Below are positions 43,361 through 54,133 of a DNA stretch of 64,000 nt, in pieces. Below the pieces are notes generated by a model, which was not told where the DNA came from, made no database searches, and was given only the letters and a program-made list of their open reading frames with translations. How positions within the stretch are numbered: position 1 is the stretch's first letter; every line of letters starts with the position of its first letter. This stretch comes from Cordylochernes scorpioides (lineage: Eukaryota > Arthropoda > Arachnida > Pseudoscorpiones > Chernetidae). A program made the translations under genes and the position numbers. The DNA is taken from NCBI GenBank assembly GCA_030710605.1, contig CP092884.1:15977483-16041482 (forward strand). The letters run 5' to 3'.

Positions 43361-45411
43361 TTAATATATAGCGATAAGAGTAGAGGACTGAGCACAGATC
43401 CCTGAGGTACACCAGCCCATGTTCTTCGGTCCTTGGAAAATGTTTCATTGACCCGAACCTTTATCCTTCTTCCCCTTAAGAAGTCTGTAATCCAGATTAA
43501 GGTTTTTCCTCTTACTTCGATGTTGTGCAGCCTTTCAAATAATTTCTACAGTCGATCAAAAGCTGAGGTCATATCCAGGAATACGGCCGTTGCCTTCTTT
43601 GGCGGTTTTTCCTAGAAATCTATTATTGATTGACAGAAGTAGAACAGTTTATCAGTTGTACAGTGTCTGGATATTTAGGCAGTTTGGTAGAAGTTTATTT
43701 TATTATTGTTAGTGAGCCAGACTATGAGCCTAGAGTGGATAATTCATTCTGTTATTTTACAAAGTATGCTGGTAAGAGCAATTGGCCGATAGTTCTTGCA
43801 TTCCTTAGCATCTTTGTTTGGTTTCAGTATTGGCACTATAATTGATATCTTCCAATTCTTTGGTAGTTTACCAGTTTGCCATTAAATGTTCAGTATTCGT
43901 AGGAGTTGATTTTTAGCTTTGTCTCCAAAGTGTTTAATCATTTGACCAAAGATGAGAGCATCTCCAGGTGACATCTTGGATTTAACTTTCCTATTGATGA
44001 ATTTAGCTCATTCAGTGTGAAGTCTCTCGAGTAAATATCTTGTTGATGGCAATTTCTTGCTTGTTTAACTAACTTGTTTATATTATTTTTTTAGAGTCCT
44101 GCCTTCATTCGTATAGCTGAGTCTGGAAGTGCTTGAAAGATATTTAGCAATTATGTCAGCCATCTGTTCGTTCATTCTCGCTGTTCATATCGGTTAGAGT
44201 ATTGGAGGATTAGTATTGGTTTTGATTGTTTTATAACACTAATTATATTCCAGTGATGGCTTTCCTTTTTTGGATCCATTTTTTCGCAGAATTCTGCCCA
44301 TTTTTCTTGTTTGAATATCCAAATTTCTTGTTCTATTTTGTGACTAATTTCAATGAGTTCCTTTATGATTTCTTCTGTTTTATTTGTTTTAAGAAGTTCA
44401 TTTTTATTGTCTCTCTCTGCAATCATTGCCTCGATATTGTGGTCCTTCCAGTAAAGTATTCACAGGTCTTTACGTCTACCTCTAGGTATCGATACTTTTG
44501 CAGCTTTGGATATGTTCAAAGAGAATTTTTCCAATTTTTTGTCAATTGTTCTGTGATTTAATTTTTCGTTGCACAGTTCTTCAAGCTTTTCTGTAATTTT
44601 TTTTCCAGTGTTCTTTTATTCTGTTGGAAATTCTCAATTTTGAATTTTAGGGTTGTTAAAATTGATCTGTGGTCACTGATTGCACTTTTCAGAATTTTCC
44701 ATTGTGTTGTGGGTGCGATGCTGTAATTTATCGCTGTGATGTCTATTGCGGATTCTGTGCCTGTGGACTTGGATAGATAGGTGTTCTTTTCGTTATTTAA
44801 CGGCGTAAGGTCGAGGTCGGTTAGCTTGTGCTCAACCTGCTGACCTTTGTTATCCTGGACAGGTGATCCCCAAGTTGGTCTTTCGGCGTTAAAATCACCA
44901 AGTATGGTTGCGATATTCGAAAACGCTTCACTTAATGTCTCTATCAGGCCTGTATTGATGCTAGTATTATCGTGGTGATAAACATTTATGATTGGAATTG
45001 TTTTATCTGTAAGATAGATTTCTATTGCCTGAGCTTCTGTCGTGCTTTCTCTAGGCTTACTCTGATTATAGGCGATTTCCTTAAATTTGATTTCTAGAGT
45101 TTTAATCAAAACGGCAATTCCTCCTCCGAATTTTCCCGGTCTGTCCATTCCTAGTGTTGTATAATCTTTGATATTGAATCTCAGATTCTGATTCAATTTT
45201 GTCTCCTGAAGACAATTAATATGTACATTGTTGTCACAGAGAAGACAAGTCAGCTCTTTATTTTCCTCTGGGTACCATTTATATTGAGTTGTAGTAGATT
45301 GAATTGTGTCCTCGTAGTAGATTTCTCATCATGATCTTGAGCTGCAGCTCCTGACGCGGCGATTACCCCGGACGCGGTAGCATTACTGGAGATATCAGTT
45401 TTGCTATTCAT
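43361..45411 (-). pseudogene. LINE-A 5' half: endonuclease to RT (in Elt3)
   Basis: The minus-strand ATG at 45411 (MNSKTDISSNATASG) opens the frame, and a shift occurs near 45270. The endonuclease frame (45196-44558) has GKFGGGIAVLIKTLEIK, INVYHHDNTSINTG, ILGDFNAERPTWGSPVQDNK and AISDHRSILTT, all EEP-type landmarks. The RT part (to 43366) is broken up by stops and ends at the G2 LTR. LINE-A is an EN-RT-RNase H LINE of the I/jockey broad group. Confidence 0.87.
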
Positions 45412-45417
45412 TTGAAA

Positions 45418-46639
45418 ATGGGTGCCGTTGCAACGTTAGTCATCTTGGAAACGAACCAGAATTTGGTCAAATATTCCAAGGGTCCAGGGGGGACCACAAG
45501 GAGGTGTGGTCGAACTTCTCCCCTTCCCCCTGGAATGCCGTCACTACAAGATAAAGCACTCTTGGTGATTTTTTTAAAATTGTGATTCAGAATCTGCCAC
45601 TGAAGCTTTACGAGCGTTTCGTTCCTTTAAAGATATTCGAAGCGGTAAAGGACCAATGAGTTGCTACTCTCTAAAGCGATTGATTAAAAGTTTTGAGGAA
45701 ACTGGATCTCTGGAAGCAAAACCTCGGAGTGGAAGACCATCGACATGCAAATTAGTGGCTGTTACGGTTTTGCAGAATGCTGAAGCTATTGAAACGTTAT
45801 CCACGTATGGAGAAGTAAGTGCTAGACAAGTTTCTCGACAAACGGGGATTTCGTATGGAACAGTTTGGGGAGACACACATTTATAATTTTTCTATAAAAA
45901 TACCCTAACAAAATTCAAGGTTTTCACGAGTTGAAAGTCAGCGATTTTGAGAAGCGTCAAGAATTCGCTGCATTGGTTTTCCGGCAAATTGATATTGATG
46001 AAAACTGGCTGTCAAATGTTCTAAGAACATATGATGCTCACTTTTATCTAAAGGGAGAATTTAACATTCAAAACTGCCTCATTTTGGCAACAGAAAACCC
46101 TAGGATTTTTACACAAAAACCACTTCATCAGCACAGAGTTACAGTTTTGTGTGGGTTCACTTCTTCTTTTATTATTTGGCCATTTTTCTTTGAAAAAAAA
46201 TCAATGGAAGAACTTTTAAAACCGTTTTTGTAACTGGTGAACGTTTTGTTCAACTTTTGAGAGAAAAGGTTATTCCCATATTGCAGGACAGACAAGCACT
46301 AAGCGAAATAACATTCATGCAAGATGGAGGACCTCCTCATATCTCCCGCGGTGCCAAACAATTGCTGAAGGATACGTTCGGTGGAATTCGTTGATAAGTC
46401 GCCACTTTATATACCAGTGGCCTCCAATATCACCAGACTTGACGCCTTACAATTTCGGTTATGGGAGTACATTAAGTCGCGTTTTTATCGATGCCGGCCT
46501 ACCACATTGGCCATGTTGAAGGCTACTATCAGATGACACGTTTTATAAATTTCAACTATTTATTTGTGACCATTCTGTCATCTATCGTCTGCAGGCGGTG
46601 TTTGAGAATGAAGGGCGCCACATTGAGCAAGGATTGTGA
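45418..46639 (+). pseudogene. Composite-transposon transposase (Elt3)
   Basis: The probable natural start is ATG 45535 (MPSLQDKALLV). The DUF4817-like HTH follows: CYSLKRLIKSFEETGSLEAK, then ETLSTYGEVSARQVSRQTG. The catalytic region has WLSNVLRTYDAHFYLKGEF, ATENPRIFT, TFMQDGGPPHISRGAKQLL and SPDLTP. The first acidic block reads TYDAH rather than TDDAH. By eye about 42 residues separate the second D and the third acid, as in DD41D-like rosa/VS families. Several frameshifts inactivate it. Confidence 0.85.
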
Positions 46640-47335
46640 CCTAATACAAGAGAGAAGGCAGTTACCTTATGTGTTATATTTTGCAGCTCTTTGTTTTGGG
46701 TTATGGGAATAATAAATGCTGTCCTAACATCTTGACTCTTTTTTTTTCTGTAAACGGTAATTTTTTTGTTTGTCATTTGACCACATTTTATATTATGTCG
46801 TGCAGGCCAAAGTGTTATAACTTCTCGAATAACCCTTGTATACACAATTTTATCCCTTATGTTTAGTTTATCGCTTTTCGCTCATTAGAAGAAATAGCAT
46901 AAGGAATAATCTCTGTATCCCCCCCAACTTTAGATATTTTGCGCAAAAAATAATACAAATGATTTTACTACCACGTTTTTGAACGCAAAAGGTCGATTTA
47001 AAAATTATTTTTTTTTTTGAGGGGATACATTTTCAAAATTATGTACAGTATAATAAACAATGATAACATTTGACAAACCCATAGGATATTTGGAATAAAG
47101 TACGACAAATATATTTTGTCACTCCCCTCTATATTTCATTTTTGGATCATGACAAATATCCAGTTAAATAGTCAAGTGTCGACAATTAGTCAAGAAACTA
47201 TACATTCCTTATAGCACGAAATCCTATTAGTAGTGCCATCATAATTTTTTGGTACTATATTAACATTTCAAAAATCGTGTATTGATATCAGTAGTTATTT
47301 TCAAACATTCAATCTATTTTACAAAACCCCATCTA
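46640..47335 (+). other. Elt3 3' non-coding region
   Basis: Shared with Elt2 (54551-55240, inverted) and partly with Elt1. It includes GTGTATTGATATCAGTAGTTATTTTC and ACGTTTTT-AACGCAAAAGGTCGATT. No coding content was recognised. Confidence 0.75.
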
Positions 47336-47746
47336 AAATATAAATATTTTTTGCTACATGTTTTAATTTGCATATACCTATTTTACATATCTCAGATTGT
47401 ATTTAAAAAACGTCAACCAATTCTTCTAACTTTTGGCGAAATGGTGTTTTATTAATTTATCATTTGATATTATTAGGGTTCTTTCCTGGTATTCAAAAAG
47501 GAACAATACGTGTCGTTCAGTTATATTTTTCAATTTATCAAACAATTTGGCCGCTGAATCTCTGATTCTGGTAGAGCGCCATCTAGCGAATAAAGTTGTA
47601 ACTAAAATCAATTTCGAATTTTTCATTATTTGCCATAAAAAATCCCATTGCATCCTGAACACAATGGTGTTTACCGCATTGCTCTAGCGCAAATATTCGC
47701 GGAGTTATTAATTTTTAAAGTTGTGCGGGACTTTTGGATCACCCTG
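47336..47746 (-). repeat. Elt3 right terminal inverted repeat
   Basis: Inverse of the 22041 end. Ends CACCCTG before TA (47747-47748). Confidence 0.9.
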
Positions 47747-48119
47747 TATATTAAATTGAACGCTCTTTTATGATTTTAATATTGTTGCACCAGGTTGCGG
47801 TTTGGCAGACAATATCTATAACTGATATTAGCTTCTTATCAATACACTGATAATCCCGTGGTTAAGGACTTCATATTGGTAGAATATGCGAAATATTTAA
47901 CAAACACTGGTTTACTCTAGACAAGGTTTGAAAAGCGCGATCATCTAATGTGTCAATGCATCTTATGATGACACAGCTACGCTAATGACATTTCATTTTT
48001 AAATGGATAACAAATAATGCATGTCAAATAAATAGCTACACAATAAAAATGTTCCATATAAAGATTTTTAATTTAAAAGATCTGTGAAAAACTAGAAAAA
48101 GGAGAGAGAAGGAGTTAAG
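47747..48119. other. No gene seen
   Basis: AT-rich unassigned sequence to the right of the Elt3 insertion. Confidence 0.4.
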
Positions 48120-48560
48120 TTAGATTAGTTGAACAGGTTGTCTCGCTTTCTCATAAAATGGTTGTCAAATTCTGGGATCTACAGGGTCACTGCCCCGTAT
48201 AGCTCAGGGAAGTAGATAAAATTCCATTGTTTCTATGACCAAGAGGAAGATCTCTCAGATGTCATCTCCACGCCTATTTGGTCGACCTCGGACTTCCCGA
48301 CTCCTCTCTGGCCTACTCCTTAGGAGTTCTTGCCTTATCAACTCTTGCCATCATCGGGCGGCCGCCGGACCTGCAGTCCTGGATCTTTCCAGTTGATATC
48401 GAGGACCACACCATCACCATCTCCTCAGCGGCGTAGCACGCGATCTAACTTTTCTTTATAGATCGTGAAATACGTGGTGTCGCTGGAGACCTGCTGGAGA
48501 TTCTCCACCAAACTCTGCAGCGGTGGTAGAGGCGCCATAATCATTGTACATAATATGATT
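48120..48560 (-). mobile_element. Unknown dispersed repeat with short ORF (copy 2)
   Basis: On the minus strand the frame begins at ATG near 48536 (MAPLPPLQSLVENLQQVSS) and, after a TGA, reads GDGDGVVLDINWKDPGLQVR. It parallels copy 1 at 38098-38374, which confirms that the unit is mobile or duplicated. This copy extends further 3' to about 48120 without a recognised domain. Base composition is GC-richer than its neighbours. Confidence 0.55.
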
Positions 48561-48595
48561 ATAGTATATAAACATAATGATCCATTACAGTATTA

Positions 48596-48781
48596 GACCT
48601 CTATAGAAGCGGTCTGGTAGATTAAATTGGCGAAACCGCTGGGAGGGTTCACCATTAATGAGCCAAGCCCTCCCAATATTTTTTCAAAGACAGTAGAAGT
48701 TTGATATAGGTGTGAAAGAAAGATTCGCGTCGAAATGTTGCCATTTCCTATGTCTAGATGGCGCGCTATTGCTTTATATAG
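48596..48781 (-). repeat. Dispersed repeat family M1
   Basis: AGCGGTCTGGTAGATTAAATTGGCGAAACCGCTGGGAGGGTTCACC... is inverted relative to 51780-51850. The segment also has AGATGGCGCGCTATTGC, as in 52043 and 20994. Confidence 0.6.
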
Positions 48782-48782
48782 T

Positions 48783-49470
48783 ACTAGTAGAAAGGCCCGT
48801 CCAAGGACGGGATCGGCTAGAGCAGGTGGACTCCTAATTTTATTTCTCACATTCCTTTTTGATACTTAATAATATGTAATCGGAAGCGTTCGAGGTAAAA
48901 TAACGTTCATGGTCCGTCAGGGATCGATCCCCTTCCGAGCGTTGCAACATTTTACCTTTCGGGTCATTTTATTGATATTTTTTTTTAATTAACATTTTTA
49001 CTTTAAAAGAGGTGAACTTACAATGAATAAATTTCTTTGTAAACAACATTTTTGGTGAAGCAAGCTGAACTATTTTCAAGAAGCCTTCCTTGCTTGCTTC
49101 CGTGGATTATTTTTATTTTAACACACTTAGAGTTTTACTGTATGTCGTTTGTTCCAATTCGAAATACTTTGCTCTACATTTTGGGAAAACTTGATCAAGT
49201 TGGCCACAAAAGTGCAGGGGAATTTGATCTTCCTCGAAACATGTCCCTGTTGGCAAAGGTAGATTATCTCTCTGTCGAATTCTTTGCATCCTCAGCCTAC
49301 TGTTTTCCCTTTGAAGGGCTCTTTGATTTTCGCTCATATTCATTCGGTATTGCCGTTGTTGTTCATTATGCCGTTCTCTTACGGGTGAATTTAAACGTCT
49401 TTGTCGCTGCTGTTCAATACGACGTTGCTTTGCTTCGATGGCCTCAAAAATAAAATAATCAAGCTAAATT
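48783..49470 (-). mobile_element. Helentron remnant: N-terminal protein part and 3' end
   Basis: The minus strand has a coding part (49447-49113) upstream and a hairpin-plus-CTAGT terminus (GATCCCGTCCTTGGACGGGCC, 48783-48825) downstream. Between them the replicase, helicase and endonuclease are missing, so this is an internally deleted copy. Confidence 0.55.
49113..49447 (-). pseudogene. Helitron/Helentron protein N-terminus
   Basis: The frame opens with a basic, Gln/Arg-rich stretch (KQRRIEQQRQRRLNSPVRER and RQYRMNMSENQRALQRENSR) followed by HFCGQLDQVFPKCRAKYFEL. This arrangement, an Arg/Gln repeat region then a CxxC-type zinc motif with FxxE, is common at the start of arthropod Helitron proteins. 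It breaks off before any Rep or helicase motif. Confidence 0.65.
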
Positions 49471-50214
49471 AAAAAAATAAAATTATTTAAAAAATATTAT
49501 TCCTCAAATATTCACCGAATAAATTGCCGAAAGCAAAAAATGACTAATAAGGTCAGAATAGAATAAAATAAAGGATGAAAACAAAAACCAAACAGACCTA
49601 CAGCCGGCCACGTCACTTAACTACGTAACTTGAACACGTGACACAGAATGGACCAATCCTATTCGGCTTCAACGAACAGACGCTTTATTATATGTGATAA
49701 TTATCTTTTAAAATAGTGAAGACTGGGCACTTTGGCATGTATTGACAAGATGCCAATGAAATTATTTTAAATGTCTCTGGATCCTACCTCTTGTATTCGC
49801 CCTTACGATATCCACTTTGGATGATTGTAATCACTACACGTACAAATCAGCACTTATGAACCATATATAATAATAAATATTTAGAGAGAAAAACATAAAA
49901 CGACACCCCTTGTTAAACACAAGCCTATAACGCCCCCCCCCCCCCCATCTATATGTAAAAAATTGAACCCTATAGCAAGGATATTTCTTTTCCATATAAA
50001 CTCTTTACCCGAAAACAATATATAAATGAATATTTATAATAAAAAATATGTCTATTTTTTAAAATTTAGAACATTGTATTACAAAAGTATCCATCCATGC
50101 CTACAAATGGTCTATAGACCATTCAGCATTGTTTCTACAGAAAAGGTCATTTTGTTGTAAGAATATAATAACCCAGGTTGTTTTTAAAATATAAAATGTT
50201 TTTTTTTATTATCC
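49471..50214. other. No gene seen
   Basis: AT-rich, with a C homopolymer near 49930-49945 and no recognised feature. Confidence 0.4.
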
Positions 50215-50337
50215 CTAGTAAACGTGGCACAGGCTATGATAATCATGGTGGGTAGAAGTAGGCGACTGCTTTTACTGTAAATGCACCACATGTTTGCACA
50301 TGTGAAAAGCAATTCGACTTTGCACCTACAAATGTAG
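50215..50337 (+). repeat. Dispersed repeat (see 12255), left half
   Basis: Matches the left half of the repeat at 12255 and breaks off at CTACAAATGT. The right half continues at 51443 from CTTACAAATGTGTCAGAG, so later elements probably split it. Confidence 0.55.
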
Positions 50338-50608
50338 AATGACATTTGAAAATATCCCGCATGTGTTTCTTTTGAACGAAAAATCGAATTTTATTTTAAA
50401 AGATGAAATAACGATTATTTATAACATTAGGGATGAAGTATGAAAGGATGAATTGTGAAGAGTAATGATAAACGGAATAAAAAAGAGTCCAGGGATGGGA
50501 AACGAACCCACAGTGTTCCGCTTACCGGGCAGATGCCATTTCCACTAGGCTACTCTGGACATATCTCTCCGTTCGTAAATATTATATAATGTGATTTTTA
50601 TACAATAT
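50335..50608 (-). mobile_element. tRNA-headed SINE-like unit (copy 1)
   Basis: On the minus strand a tRNA-like head (50560-50486) is followed by a ~150-bp body (50485-50335) ending in CATGCGGGATATTTTCAAATGTC. The head has anticodon-arm TCTGC/GCGGA around a loop reading GGT (Thr-like), a GTAGCCTAGTGG A-box and a GGGTTCGTTTCC B-box. The acceptor stem has a mismatch and an extra C. The body occurs twice more at 50609-50946. Confidence 0.65.
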
Positions 50609-50946
50609 AATGCGGCCTATGATTGTAGAACGACATTTGAAAATATCCCGCATGTGTTTCTTTTGAACGAATATCGAAATTTATTTTAAAAGGTGAAATA
50701 ACGATTATTTCTAACCTTAGGGATGAAGTATGAAAGGATGAATTGTGAAGAGTAACGATGAATTCCCATCCCTGGACACTTTTATTTTTCCGTTTATCAT
50801 TACTCTTCACAATTCATCCTTTCATACTTCATCCCTAAGGTTAGAAATAATCGTTATTTCACCTTTTAAAATAAATTTCGATTTTCGTTCAAAAGAAACA
50901 CATGCGGGATATTTTCAAATGTCGTTCTACAATCATAGGCCGCATT
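50609..50946. repeat. Palindrome of two SINE-like bodies
   Basis: Bases 50609-50758 and 50796-50946 are near-perfect inverted copies of about 150 bp (only a few mismatches by eye). The ~37-bp centre contains TTCCCATCCCTGGAC, the end of the tRNA-like head of copy 1 in the opposite orientation. The pair looks like two head-to-head copies of the unit. Confidence 0.85.
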
Positions 50947-51430
50947 ATCTATATTAATAAAATGAAAATTTCATAAGTGTTGTTCACTAAAAACTTTCGT
51001 TACAATGCATCAATTTAGACCAAATTTTCAACATTTATGTAAAACGAGATGGAGCAGGTTTTGCTTAACATCAAAATATTTTTCCTAACTTTAACATGCG
51101 TAACTTCGCTGTTATCGATTAAATACAAAAAAAATCAAAAGAGATAATTTTATTTATTTATAAATACAAAAAAAAAAATTCAGCAATTCATTCAACTCAA
51201 TCTAAAAAAAATATTCAAAACAAGCAATTTTAAGATAACACCATATGTAAAACAGTCGGCCAAGAAAACAACAACGATATTACATCTTTCTCACATATTC
51301 ACACACAATCTTGATTAATAATTAAAACTAATCTTTAACATTGTTTATTATACTTCATAATATATAATATTCGTTAGGCAAATTTTCACTCGGATAAAAC
51401 CCGGGCGAAGCCGGGTACACATCCGCTAGT
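50947..51430 (+). mobile_element. Non-autonomous Helentron derivative
   Basis: It starts TCTATATTAATAAAATG and ends with the CCCGGGCGAAGCCGGGT hairpin and ACATCCGCTAGT. It is almost the same as the 3' ~470 bp of the coding-bearing copy at 6497-6970, in inverse. So it is the 3' part of that family with a new 5' end. Confidence 0.75.
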
Positions 51431-51442
51431 ATTGTATAAAAA

Positions 51443-51535
51443 TCACTTACAAATGTGTCAGAGCCCCGTTTGGTGTACTTGCACTCGCTAGTGGGGTTGA
51501 ACTTTTGTAAGAATCGGGGGCCATTGGAGCATTTT
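51443..51535 (+). repeat. Dispersed repeat (see 12255), right half
   Basis: CTTACAAATGTGTCAGAGCCCCG...GGGGTTGAACTTTTGTAAGAATCGGG matches 12355-12425. Confidence 0.55.
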
Positions 51536-51555
51536 TTTTTTAAATCAGAAAAAAA

Positions 51556-51632
51556 GGGGCCAATGTGGGAATCGAACCCGGGTCGTAGCGGTCGAAAATT
51601 AACGCTTTAGACCAACCTTCCACCGACCCCCT
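51556..51632 (-). pseudogene. tRNA-like sequence, copy D
   Basis: The minus strand starts GGGGGTCGGTGGAAGGTTGG and has a perfect B-box-like GGGTTCGATTCCC, with GGGGxC/GxCCCC ends able to pair. The anticodon arm is not convincing, so the amino acid cannot be assigned. It is the best-preserved of four similar copies. Confidence 0.5.
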
Positions 51633-51696
51633 AATAAATATAGTAGGTTGGTAGAAAAGAAATATGTCTTCTTTTTCTCAAAGATGTATCTATCTA

Positions 51697-52185
51697 AATT
51701 TAAAACTATTTTAAAGGCGTAAGATTCTTTTTGATATTAAACAATCTCTACTGCCTTTACTGCAATGGAAAAATTAATGAGAGGGCCTGGCTCATCAGTG
51801 GTGAACCCTCTCAGCGGTTTCGCCAGTTTAATCTACCATACCGCTGTTATATCGTATTTTTGGAACTTCCTTTTATAGTGATACTGTTGGTAGAGTTTTT
51901 GAATGGGTATTTTAGAAGAACTATGGACATAAGCTTTGAGGACAGTAGAATTACATACATTTATAAATATATAATATGCTTCGAGCAATCGCTCTTCCGC
52001 AAATATAAAATTGTTTCTTATATTAGAACATTTATAATATGATGCACTAGCGCGCCATCTGTTATCAAAATTCAAAACTATTTTAAAGGCGTAAGATACA
52101 TTGCAGTAAGGGCGGTAGAAATTGTTTAATATCAAAAATAATCTTACGCCTTTAAAATAGTTTTGAATTTTGATAACATTTTGAT
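51697..52185. repeat. Fold-back element, family M1
   Basis: ATTTTAAAGGCGTAAGATT...ATATTAAACAATCTCTACTGCC at 51707-51768 is inverted at 52095-52170. Between them are a block shared with 48596-48781 and the ACTAGCGCGCCATCTG motif shared with 20994. The unit is non-coding. Related pieces lie at 6265 and 20985-21500. Confidence 0.65.
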
Positions 52186-52419
52186 AACATCATATATAAT
52201 CACCGTGAATTTACTAAACAAAGAGAATAGATCGCAAGAGATATGTATTTTATTGATGGATAAATTGCCATAATGATCCTACTTCTTCCTAAGTGATTTC
52301 TTTCTCAAATGAACATTCCTTCAACCAATGTTATTTATTGTAATCACTATATAATATCATTATTGTTATAAAATAAAATGATTTGAAATAAATATTTGAA
52401 AAATTCAGCTGCCCAGCAG
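52186..52419. other. No gene seen
   Basis: AT-rich unassigned sequence. Confidence 0.35.
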
Positions 52420-52965
52420 TTCAAATAAAGCAATCCCAGACGGCTACACTTCTTGGACTGCCCTCATTCAATGACACTGCCCTATTGAATCCATCAAGAA
52501 ACAAACCGGCCTGCAAACACTTAGTGAACTCGTTCATTAAGGCTACCAAGACAGAATCCTAAACCGTAGGACAGCCCGGGTAAATGGCGATCTATGGATA
52601 CGCCCCAGGAGCCCGGGTTACCTTCATGTTACTACTATTTGTAACTCCGCCCTTGACGGTCCCAAGCCCGGATGAAAAAGGAGGTGGGGGAGCAGTAACA
52701 AGCTCACTAAAAAACCTGGGCTCAGCTGGCCCGGCTGATAGTACCCTTTTAGGGCTCCTAATCCAGGGATACAGGATGAGTAGCGTTTGTACTCCATGTT
52801 AGAAGCGGCTGCACATGGCGTCTGTTCCTCATGTCAGAGGCGGCCATTTATTTTGGAGCTAAGTCGGCCAGCCACTGAGTAGTGCTCCTAGTCTTAATGA
52901 CAAAGGCAGACGCATTCTACTTCACCCAGTATGGAGATAAGAAAGAAGAAGAAGAAGACTATTTG
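52420..52965 (+). other. GC-rich segment, possibly a LINE untranslated region
   Basis: It is markedly GC-richer than its flanks and ends in a GAAGAAGAAGAAGAAG run, as seen at the ends of some LINEs. Frames are short (72 codons at most) and lack known domains. The assignment is a guess. Confidence 0.3.
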
Positions 52966-53145
52966 TAAAATGAAATAATTTGAATATATTGTAGTCGAGG
53001 AATGATGATGATGATATAAATTTCTATCTCTCTCATCGCGACTACTAATAAAAGTGACAGAATCCTATTAAACAATATTTTTATGAAGCAATATTCAGTC
53101 GATAAACTTTCATTCGGGTAGAAGCCGGGTGTCATTCGGTTAGTG
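52966..53145 (+). mobile_element. Helentron 3' end fragment
   Basis: CTTTCATTCGGGTAGAAGCCGGGTGTCATTCGGTTAGTG is a mutated form of the family's 3' terminus (hairpin plus CTAGT). The 5' limit is unclear. Confidence 0.4.
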
Positions 53146-53281
53146 GGTGAATAAAACGACCATAGAGTTGTCAGTTTTCCGAACTTTTGCTCTATATGGG
53201 ATACAGGAAAGGTTTGGAGATATATTCCTATATTCTTCTCGACTAGGATTCTAGCGAATGTTCATTAAATTTAAAAAATCT

Positions 53282-53636
53282 TCTATATATATAAAATTGA
53301 ATGTCTGTCTGTCTGTTTGTCTGTCTGTTTGTTTGTACTCTATAGATTCAAAAACCATACATCCAATCGCCGTGAAATTTTGGGATATTATTAGGTATAT
53401 CACCGGGAAGGTTTTAGAAAAATAATTTCATGAATATCTTGAATATCCTTAGAGTTATTTGCAGATTTGTAGATTTAACTCGCAAGCAGCGCCCCCATTG
53501 TGACGATGATAACAAGTTTTCTTATCACTAAGTTTGTTATCTTAAATATTATTTATCAAAAGTAAGATTATCTCAGGATGACACGGCAATGTGACACGGG
53601 AAAAAATGTTCACTAGATAAAACTATGATTTTCTAT
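53282..53636 (+). mobile_element. Helentron derivative, 5' end
   Basis: TCTATATATATAAAATTGAATGTCTGTCTG opens it, and about 330 bp match 61553-61995 closely, except for a ~115-bp segment present only in the latter. A 32-bp minisatellite follows directly, and no 3' terminus is seen. Confidence 0.7.
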
Positions 53637-54115
53637 ATGATATAAAAAGCCAACAATGAAGAGTGAATGTAATATAAAAAGCCAACAATGAAGAATGAAT
53701 GTAAGATAAAAAGCCAACAATGAAGAGTGAATGTAAGATAAAAAGCCAACAATGAAGAGTGAATGTAAGATAAAAAGCCAACAATGAAGAATGAATGTAA
53801 GATAAAAAGCCAACAATAAAGAGTGAATGTAAGATAAAAAGCCAACAATGAATAGTAAATGTAATATAAAAAGCCAACAATGAAGAATGAATGTAAGATA
53901 AAAAGCCAACAATGAAGAGTAAATATAATATAAAAAGCCAACAATGAAGAATGAATGTAAGATAAAAAGCCAACAATGAAGAGTAAATATAATATAAAAA
54001 GCCAACAATGAAGAGTGAATGTAAGATAAAAAGCCAACAATGAAGAGTGAATGTAATATAAAAAGCCAACAATGAAGAATGAATGTAAGATAAAAAGCCA
54101 ACAATGAAGAGTAAA
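53637..54115. repeat. 32-bp minisatellite, about 15 units
   Basis: Unit: AAGATAAAAAGCCAACAATG + AAGAGTGAATGT, with variants AATATAAAA and AAGAATGAA. All three minus-strand frames stay open across the array (135-163 codons) because the unit has no stop in any phase. That is a property of the repeat, not evidence of a gene. Confidence 0.95.
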
Positions 54116-54133
54116 TCTCTATCTATCTATATA

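Larger units (their letters stand above)
22041..47746 (+). mobile_element. Elt3: composite Tc1/mariner-type transposon with LINE-A (outer nest)
   Basis: The left end CAGGGTGATCCAAAAGTCCCGC at 22041 and the inverted copy ending at 47746 are each flanked by TA. Each end extends about 400 bp as an inverted repeat. Inside, left to right, are the 3' tail of LINE-A (minus), gypsy G2 (minus, itself split by Elt1), the rest of LINE-A (minus), a transposase (plus, 45418-46639) and a non-coding 3' region. It spans 25.7 kb because of later insertions. Elt2 (54134-60996) shows the same plan in 6.9 kb. Confidence 0.85.

Noticed and set aside
48905..48960. Possible further tRNA-like segment with GGGATCGATCCCC
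   Set aside because: Only a B-box-like palindrome. No stems or A-box could be placed.
49052..49453. 133-codon plus-strand ORF
   Set aside because: The opposite strand carries a recognisable Helitron-type N-terminus. The plus frame is its shadow.
53613..54104. Three long overlapping minus-strand ORFs (135-163 codons), Leu/Phe/His-rich, like a membrane protein
   Set aside because: They are three phases of one 32-bp tandem repeat without stops. No start or stop context and no flanking gene.
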